Source of the DNA: Triplophysa rosa
Lineage: Eukaryota; Chordata; Actinopteri; Cypriniformes; Nemacheilidae
Direction: 5' to 3'
Assembly: GCF_024868665.1 (NCBI RefSeq)
Contig: NC_079895.1
Span: forward strand, 9,876,569-9,940,568
Length of the DNA stretch: 64,000 bases
A model generated the notes under the pieces. That model was not told the DNA's origin, did not search any database, and saw only the letters and a list, made by a program, of their open reading frames with translations. The position numbers and the translations under genes were made by a program. The first letter of the stretch is position 1, and every line of letters starts with the position of its first letter. Positions 56,864 through 64,000 of the stretch are shown here, piece after piece.

Positions 56864-59608
56864 CACTGTAAAAAGAATACTGTGAAATTTACAGCAACTT
56901 GCTGGCAGCAATTGGCAAGTATGTTGCTGTAAAACATTCCACAGTATGCTGACTGTAAGTTTAATAACAGTAACTATTAAATACTGTAATTCTTTATTAC
57001 AGTAATAATCACAGTTCTGTAATTGCAATTAGAGTATTAGAAAGCTGTGTTCTTTATCACAGCAATTATTACACTAGTGTAACATGCATTACTGCATTCA
57101 TTTTTGTGTACTGTGAAATAAAGACACCACTTTTACCACAAAAATGACATTTATTGACTTACAACATTTCAAAACAATGCTTAAAGGCATAAAAATAGAT
57201 TGTAAACACGTAAACATTTTTTTATTTTGTAAAATTAAAATTAGAAATGTATAAAACACAATCATTTTAAAATGATATAATACATATAAACTACATTGTA
57301 AGATCTATACAATATATAATTGAAAAAAAACATTATTTGTAACTGACTTTGGTCCTGTATGTTTTTCCTGAACTGGAGTCATCCTCCTGGACTGAAGTCT
57401 TCTTCCTTGCAGTAAAAGACAAAAGACATATGACTCATCTGGCTTATTACACAGACTACCAGTATTTAACTGTTTTTACACCACAACTCAATAATGTTAT
57501 AAGATTTATGGTACCACTTTAGTATAAGGACCAATTCTCACTATCAACTAGTTGCATATTAGCATGCCTATTATTAGCATATTGGCTGTTTATAAGCACT
57601 TATAAAGCACATATTCTGCATGACCATATTCTACATCCCTAATCCTACCCAATACCTAAACCTAACAACTACCTTACTAACTATTATTAAGCAACAAATT
57701 AAGAGTTAACTAAGCAAAAGTCATAGTTAATAGTTTACTAAAACCGAGAACTGCGACCTTAAAATATAAACTGTGACCGATTAATGTAATTTTAAATGCA
57801 TGTGTATACATTATGAAAAGATAAAAGATAAAGACAAAAACAAAGTTTAAGGCTGATGCTGTCTTTGAACTGCGTTAGAGGAGCATATCACATGTAATAA
57901 ATATAAGAAACAGGCACTCTTTACAGTGGACTGAAATATTAAAAACATCATCTTAATATTACTGTTGATATTTTAATCATGATTATTGTCAAATAATAGA
58001 ATATGTTAAAAATGTTTAGCATGCCATTTTTACAGTTCATTCTTATTAACTATAAAGACAATAGTTCATGCGTGATATTTCTGTTTTTGCATTAATACTT
58101 CTTCTTTTAGTAGCATAAAACGTTTTTTTTTTCAAACTGGGAATAAACAAAACTTAAAAACTCATAACTGAAAAAGTAAATGGCTGCAGTTATAATCTCG
58201 TGTTACAATGAATGAAGTTGACTGCATTAAACTTCCATTATAATACATGAATCTGACTTGCATCGTATCTGCAACCTGTTGTTTTTATAAGCAAGCGGTG
58301 ACTCATCTAAACTTCTGATTGGCTATTACGTTCATGCGCCGAGACTAGGACAGGTTCTCACCGCTGTAAATAACACATGTAAAAGAAATATGCACAGTGA
58401 TCAGATTAATAAGACACGTTATTCACATTTAATTTTAATCGTAACAGTTTTAACACTTTTAGGTGTATTATTCAAGGGCATTTTTTGGCATTTTATGTTG
58501 AATTTTAAGGGCATTTTTTGCACAAAGCCCCCGTTATTCTCAGACATTGCTGCAGCTTGCCCTGCAATGGATCTTATAAAGAATATGAAATGTCTAACCA
58601 TTAAAATTCTTTAAAAGTCTTACCTGTTATTGCGTTTTCTTTCAGCTCAGCACAATTCAGTAACTTGTCGGTTTCCTTCACATGGCTAACTTACGCACAA
58701 ACACGCACATAATATACACACGGAGACAATTCCGGGTTATTTTTTATCCAGCAGCATTACTCCTTCGACCAACTGAAGATGTTATCAATCAAATCTTGCC
58801 AAATGAGAAAACATATAATTATATGCGCAAAGCGTTTATTTTTGTAGTAGCCTAATATGCACACGCTAGCATACCAGCTAAGCTCCCTGGCCTGTTGTTC
58901 TGTTGCTCTCTCCCAGCAGCCAGAGCACTCGTAAAGATACCAACGCACAGACAACTTGACAAGAGGAAACTGCGCTAAATGAACAATTATGGAAACAAAT
59001 AATATATGTGGAGTCTCTTCAGATTTGTACTGATAAAAAATCCGTTAAAAATTACTGTATAATGATTCACAGGATAAATATGTTTACTGTAAATTACACA
59101 ATTCCGGTTTATTTTTTTATCCAGCAGCATGAATCCTTTGCCAAACTGAAGATGTTATCAATAAAATCTTGCCAGGTAAAAAATATCATTATGAGCAAAA
59201 CGTTTATTTTTGTAATAATATGCACAGGCTATCATACCAGCTCATGTCTGTGTTGTTCTCTCGCTATCTCTCCCAGTGCACTCATATACAACGCACTGAT
59301 AACCTGACAAGAGCAAACTGCGCTAAATAAACAATAATAGCAACAAATAATGATAGTTGAATGCTGTGGTCAAGATTTTGAAGAATCTGTGGAGTCTCTT
59401 CAGATTTGTACTGACAAAAAAATCAGTTAAAAATGACTGTATGATGATTCACAGCATAAACATATTTACTGTAGAATTGTCCCGCCACCAAAATTTCCCC
59501 AATATGCTTTGCAGATCTACAGCAACCTGCTGTATACAGGTTCTACAGTAAGGATTTGACCATTTTACAGTAATAATGCTGTAAAAACTACAGAAATTTG
59601 TTACCGTG
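56864..59608. mobile_element. EnSpm-like non-autonomous element, 2.7 kb
   Basis: The left end CACTGTAAAAAGAATACTGT and the reverse complement of the right end CACGGTAACAAATTTCTGTA share CACnGTAA and TTTTACAGCA blocks. Only a 2-bp CA flank repeats, so the insertion site is not proven. The interior has ~225 bp of a common fish repeat (57520-57745) and a 372-bp duplication, but no transposase. Confidence 0.65.
58726..59470. repeat. 372-bp tandem duplication inside the EnSpm-like element
   Basis: Copy A starts at 58726 and copy B at 59098 with ACAATTCCGG. Both contain TATCCAGCAGCAT, CTGAAGATGTTATCAAT and GTCTCTTCAGATTTGTACTG. Divergence is about 10% by eye with small indels. Confidence 0.85.
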
Positions 59609-61134
59609 CAACCAAAAGTTTCACGGCTAATCCTGGACACGAGAACTAAAGCGTGTTCACCAGGCCTTGTTTTTAAAGCAACCTGATACAAGCTGAGGCT
59701 AAACACCATGAAAACACACAAAGTCTTACACATTTAACCCACCAAGTCCAGTACACTTAATAAAATCCTATTTTTCTACGTCAGGATAGATCCTCTAAGG
59801 CATTTCTCTTAAACAAAATAAATGAGATTAAAATACATTCACTAGAAAAAAACAGCACATCCACAGTGTCACTGTTAAGCTACACAGATGTCTGGAGTTT
59901 CCTGGACCAGTCTACAATATGTCTTTTTGTCCCCATCAAATCACCCTGAATCCACTGCTGTTAATGATAATAATAGTCTTGGGTATCCATTGATTTGCTG
60001 TGGCCCCTTATTGTGAGCTAACGCCAGAAGACACTCATCTCTCCCTTTAATTAGGCCCTGGACCGGTTTCTTTTTGATGTAGTTACTCGGTGGATATAGG
60101 CAGCTATCCACCAGCTAATGCATTTGTTAGAGCCCTTGGCTTTGGCCTTACAAAAGACAGGTTTTAACAACTTATCTGGAAAGAAACTCAAAGTTCTCAA
60201 AGGTGCTTTACAGAGCTTTTCCTCATTATCCACTTTGTAAAGTCATGAAAAAAAATAAACATGTTCTTTCTTCGGTTAATCTCCAGGTGAGAATATATGA
60301 AGTGTTGTTTTAGCTTCTGCTTAACACTGATAATAGCAAAAGGAAACAAAACAGATACAGTGATTGCCAAAAAAGAAATTATACCAAATTACAAAGACTA
60401 AAAAGAAGGTAGAGCCATCCACCAAAAGAGAGAAAAACGTGCGGCCAGCATGCAGTGTCTTCATGAGTTCCTAGTCCTTTTTTTCTTTATCCACAGGAGT
60501 CTAATTACCTAAGCACTGCTGCCCGCTTTCAATCAGAGTTAGCGAAAATGACACACTTCTTTGTTCCTTTCTCGTATCACACATGATACACTGTCATTCG
60601 TCCTGCCATCCAGCCTGGAGTAGAATCTTTCCCAGGCTGCCATCTGTCTCCGGCGTGGCCCACTCTGCTGTGGGAGATGGCGCAGAGGGGCTACCATAAT
60701 TCTCCTCTGTCATGGTGGCTGCACATATTTCATGCTTGCTCCTGGGTTTCTTTATGCCAACCATTAGCAGCTTTGAGGACTTCGGGTCAGCTTAATAATC
60801 ATTTAAAGGTTTGTTAGGCACTGACCCTGCAAAACGGCCCCCCAGATTGAAAAGTTATTCACCATGTCCTTCATCAAGTGAATCTTCACAGCGCCTTTGT
60901 TCTCAAAAAATAGAACTTTTCATCAGCCAATCACCAGCCGGCGTTTTTTTAAAGATGCTGTCAGTTGTGGCGTTTTTTTAAAGATGCTGTCAGTTGTGGG
61001 ATGCTCAAAACGAAATTGAACTCGTTAAGATTGACGTATAATGACCTAAACAGTGTACAAAGTACATTAAACTTAAATAAATAAATTATACATTTAAGTC
61101 ACTAATTCTGTCTTGCAAAAGCTATAGGGAACCT

Positions 61135-61799
61135 CAGAGATGACGTATTTTTGTATGCAAACCCCGGAAGCGAGTTAGCATTTTAGGACTTCCTGTTCCA
61201 TCGCTCCAAAGTCTATGGGTTTTGAATGGGTTTTTGGTAAATCGCCCAAAATAAGGTCTGTGGTAAACAAAACCTCTAAATATTTTCACGTTCATTCTAT
61301 GACATAAAACACACAACTAATAACCCGCTTGTGATTTTTTAAAGCCTTATTGTATCTTAAAAACGGCGGTTGCTAACAAGTTGCTAAATGCGACTACTTA
61401 CTTTGGCGGGGTTAGACGTCATCGCGCATATAAAGCTACATATATTGCAACAAAAAAAAGTAATTACTTACCAGGGAACACATTTTTAATAAAGTTCGAA
61501 AGAGTTGTCGGAGGCTCGGTGGTGGTATCGAGTGACCCTAAATGTAGTCTGTTTATAGCATCTTGTTAGCTTTTTACTTCTGCCGATTGTATTTCGGCTT
61601 CAAAAGTTACAAATGTTGTGTTAAATTGTAAAGATTATATTTCAAGACAAAACATGTAAACACCATAAACCTTTATTAATCACAGAGCATATTCTTTTGC
61701 GATTTTACAAAAGTCTATGGGAAAAATGCATAGGCTTTTGGTCGAGGGAAAAAGCGTGGCACTTACTTCTGGGTTAGCCTACAAAATACGTCATCTCTG
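61135..61799. repeat. Palindromic element (CAGAGATGACGTA ends)
   Basis: CAGAGATGACGTATTTTTGT and ACAAAATACGTCATCTCTG are inverted ends. AGTCTATGGG occurs near both ends. The interior of 0.6 kb has no coding capacity. Confidence 0.8.
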
Positions 61800-62141
61800 G
61801 GCCTCTCCATTAGTTCATTTTAGTGGAGTAGCCTACTGCACATATTCAACGTGCTTCATATGATCTGTGGTTGAGTGACACTGTCCATCACTGTTACTTG
61901 GTACACGTCAGGACAGATTAGCATTAACACATGTGTTTTCAATTTCCAAATGTTGTTTAAGTGATCAGTTTACACCTGTATTTCCCACTGTCCACCTGTG
62001 ATTGGATCACAAGAGACAGATCTTAATATCACTGCGGTTAAAAGTCAATTTCAATGTGGGATGAACTATGATTAGGGTTTCAACAAAAGCTCACTCAGTT
62101 GGACTCTAAACACATTATTGAAAACATCATGCTTATATTTA

Positions 62142-62422
62142 TTTAGTGATAGTTCACCCAAAAATGATATTTTTTACTAACCCCTTTTGTCATTTTAAAC
62201 CTGTATGACTTTCTTTCTTATGTAGAGCACAAAATAATATATTTTGAATGTACAAGTCTATTGTATAGAGTCAATGGGTACCGCCATTGTTCAGTTACCA
62301 ACATTCTTCAAAATATCTTCTTTTTGTGTTTTTCTGCAGAAGGAAGCCGTACAGGTTTGATCTGACAAGAGGGTGAGTAAATGTCGACAGAATTTTCATC
62401 TTTGGGTAAACTGCCCTTTTAA
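62142..62422. repeat. Palindromic MITE family copy 8
   Basis: TTTAGTGATAGTTCACCC start; end GGGTAAACTGCCCTTTTAA. It carries the AGTTACCAACATTCTTCAAA arm. Confidence 0.85.
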
Positions 62423-63748
62423 CTCTTATACGCTTAAACAAAATCCCAAGATCACATATTTTACAATCAACTGATTCTGAGAAATGCCTACCAGGGGGTG
62501 GCAGCATGTGATCCATGTTAGACGACTCTGTTTGCGTGCATGCGAGCGGGAGAAAGTCACCGTCTTATGATTTCCTATCATAACTCATTAAATGCAAGGA
62601 AGGGTGAGAGTTCAGACCTCATCCTCATTACATGGACCTCCTGACCTTTAGCATGTTGCCCATCACTCTTGGACATTGCATCATCTTTCCCTGCTACCGT
62701 GTTATTTTATATTTGGCTGGTCGGATACCCCTCGCACAATCAGGAGAAGCCTAGGAATTTCCATCATAAAACCAATCAGGGAAAACGTAAATCACAGATT
62801 TTTGGGGGGCACTTGAAGGTCTGGGAAGTGCACATTTCCCCAAAATACTTCACAGGAAGTCCAATATTCTCATTCTGAACCCAGGTCACATGGTGTCATG
62901 ACCTTGGGAGGGCTATTGTACACATGCAACCATGGCAACCAAGGCATACAAATACAGCAAAAGAGTAACATAGGTCAAGTAAAAAAAAATAAAAGTTAGA
63001 TAATTCAAGCAACAAACACAAAGATTATGAGTTAAATTGTGTGCTAAACTGAATGGAGACATAGATCAATCTCAATTTTAAAATGTTAAAAAACATAGCT
63101 AAATTATTAATCATTATTAATCAACAGCCAGATTGTTAACCATAATTAACCAATGCCATTTAAAACATCAAATAATATTATTGAATTTAATCTGATTTCA
63201 TTAAATTTTTCATCTTGAAATAATCTTGTAAAACCAAGTGAACAGGATCCTATAAACATTACAGAATCAGATTGACAGGCAAGCTGCTGGAAAGCTGAAC
63301 AAGTGACACAACAAAAGCAACAGTAGGGTTGACAGGACTCAGTGTCCCATTCTTCACCCAATCTAAGATATCTAACACCTCTGACTACGGCCGGCTCTTG
63401 TATTCTTCCTACTTGGCAGCTGGGCTTGGTGCCATTGTAGTATCAGGCTGAGAGAGGTAAACATGTCACAACACTGGCTTCAAGAAACAGCATTTTGGCT
63501 TTTCTATTTGGAACTCATGGACGTGATCACAGCAGGCTGATTAGAACAAGAGGGGTGGGATAGAGAGCACCGGCCAGGGTGTGCTATAATATTATGCCAT
63601 TTATCCAAAGGGATTTACAGTACACTAATGGCAGGGTCAGTCTTTCTAAAACAACCTGTGGGAAACCCAAAATCGACCAAACTACATTCAGTGCCTCAAC
63701 TATTTAGACACACTTCAGTCTCATTTATAAAAGTTGTTGATCATATAA

Positions 63749-63889
63749 GGGCGGTTTTCTGGACAGGGATTATCTGAAAACCGGGACTAGGTTTAGATTA
63801 AATTGGCATACTTAAATCGTTTTTTAAAAACTTCTAACATTTAAGTAAGTCTGGGACTAGGTTTAAGACCTGTACGGGAAACCCAGCCC
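63749..63889. repeat. Short MITE
   Basis: GGGCGGTTTTCTGGACAGGG at the left is mirrored by CCTGTACGGGAAACCCAGCCC at the right with several mismatches. GGGACTAGGTTTA is repeated inside. Confidence 0.7.
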
Positions 63890-64000
63890 ATAGTGATTAG
63901 TACTCTGCATTGTGCCCGCTGGAACCTCGTTTCGGAAAAAAAAATACAACAAATAACAAATTAATTTTAAATAATATATGAACTGCTTTATAGTAAGAAA

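Larger units (their letters stand above)
42768..64000. other. Gene-poor interval downstream of the LINE
   Basis: No reading frame over 21 kb resembles a known protein. The interval holds palindromic MITEs (44177, 51237, 54616, 61135, 62142, 63749), a tripartite repeat at 53410 and an EnSpm-like element at 56864. Long unique stretches such as 45,000-45,650, 46,540-47,230, 48,580-48,900, 54,890-55,540 and 60,000-60,900 are less AT-rich and contain homeodomain-type TAATTA or ATTAG sites. They may be conserved noncoding DNA (inference). Confidence 0.5.

Overview
This is vertebrate nuclear DNA, most likely from a cyprinid-type teleost. It is AT-rich and intron-split with GT-AG sites, has no bacterial operon structure, and carries many short palindromic DNA transposons, hAT elements and an L2-like LINE of the kind common in carp, zebrafish and their relatives. 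The species call is an inference from the repeats. Two protein-coding genes are clear. No prokaryotic system, CRISPR array, rRNA or tRNA was seen.

1-17,336 (minus strand): nineteen exons of a phospholipase D1 gene (pld1-like). They cover the N-terminus, PX domain, PH domain, first HKD catalytic motif, the PLD1-specific loop and the start of the C-terminal catalytic half. The second HKD motif lies beyond the left edge. All nineteen exons join in phase. One intron is only consistent with a GC-AG splice pair.

17,337-28,084: the interval between two divergently transcribed genes. It is filled with transposons, several with clean target-site duplications: two hAT-type elements with 8-bp duplications, a solo LTR with a 5-bp duplication sitting inside a palindromic element, and several MITEs.

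28,085-39,567 (plus strand): a complete TMTC4 gene (ER O-mannosyltransferase family, TPR repeats). It has 17 coding exons and 738 codons, a promoter-like segment with overlapping E-box and CRE palindromes, and an ATTAAA signal after the stop. Two hAT elements with 8-bp duplications sit in its introns, one ending 47 bp before an exon.

39,610-42,767 (plus strand): a 5'-truncated L2/CR1-type LINE with an uninterrupted reverse-transcriptase ORF, immediately downstream of TMTC4.

42,768-64,000: no gene I can identify. It holds palindromic elements, a 2.7-kb EnSpm-like element with an internal 372-bp duplication, and unique segments rich in TAATTA-type sites that could be conserved regulatory DNA (inference). 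A pair of exon-like open segments near 56.2-56.6 kb on the minus strand is unidentified. PLD1 is a membrane signalling enzyme making phosphatidic acid and TMTC4 is an ER glycosyltransferase; nothing in the sequence suggests that they work together.
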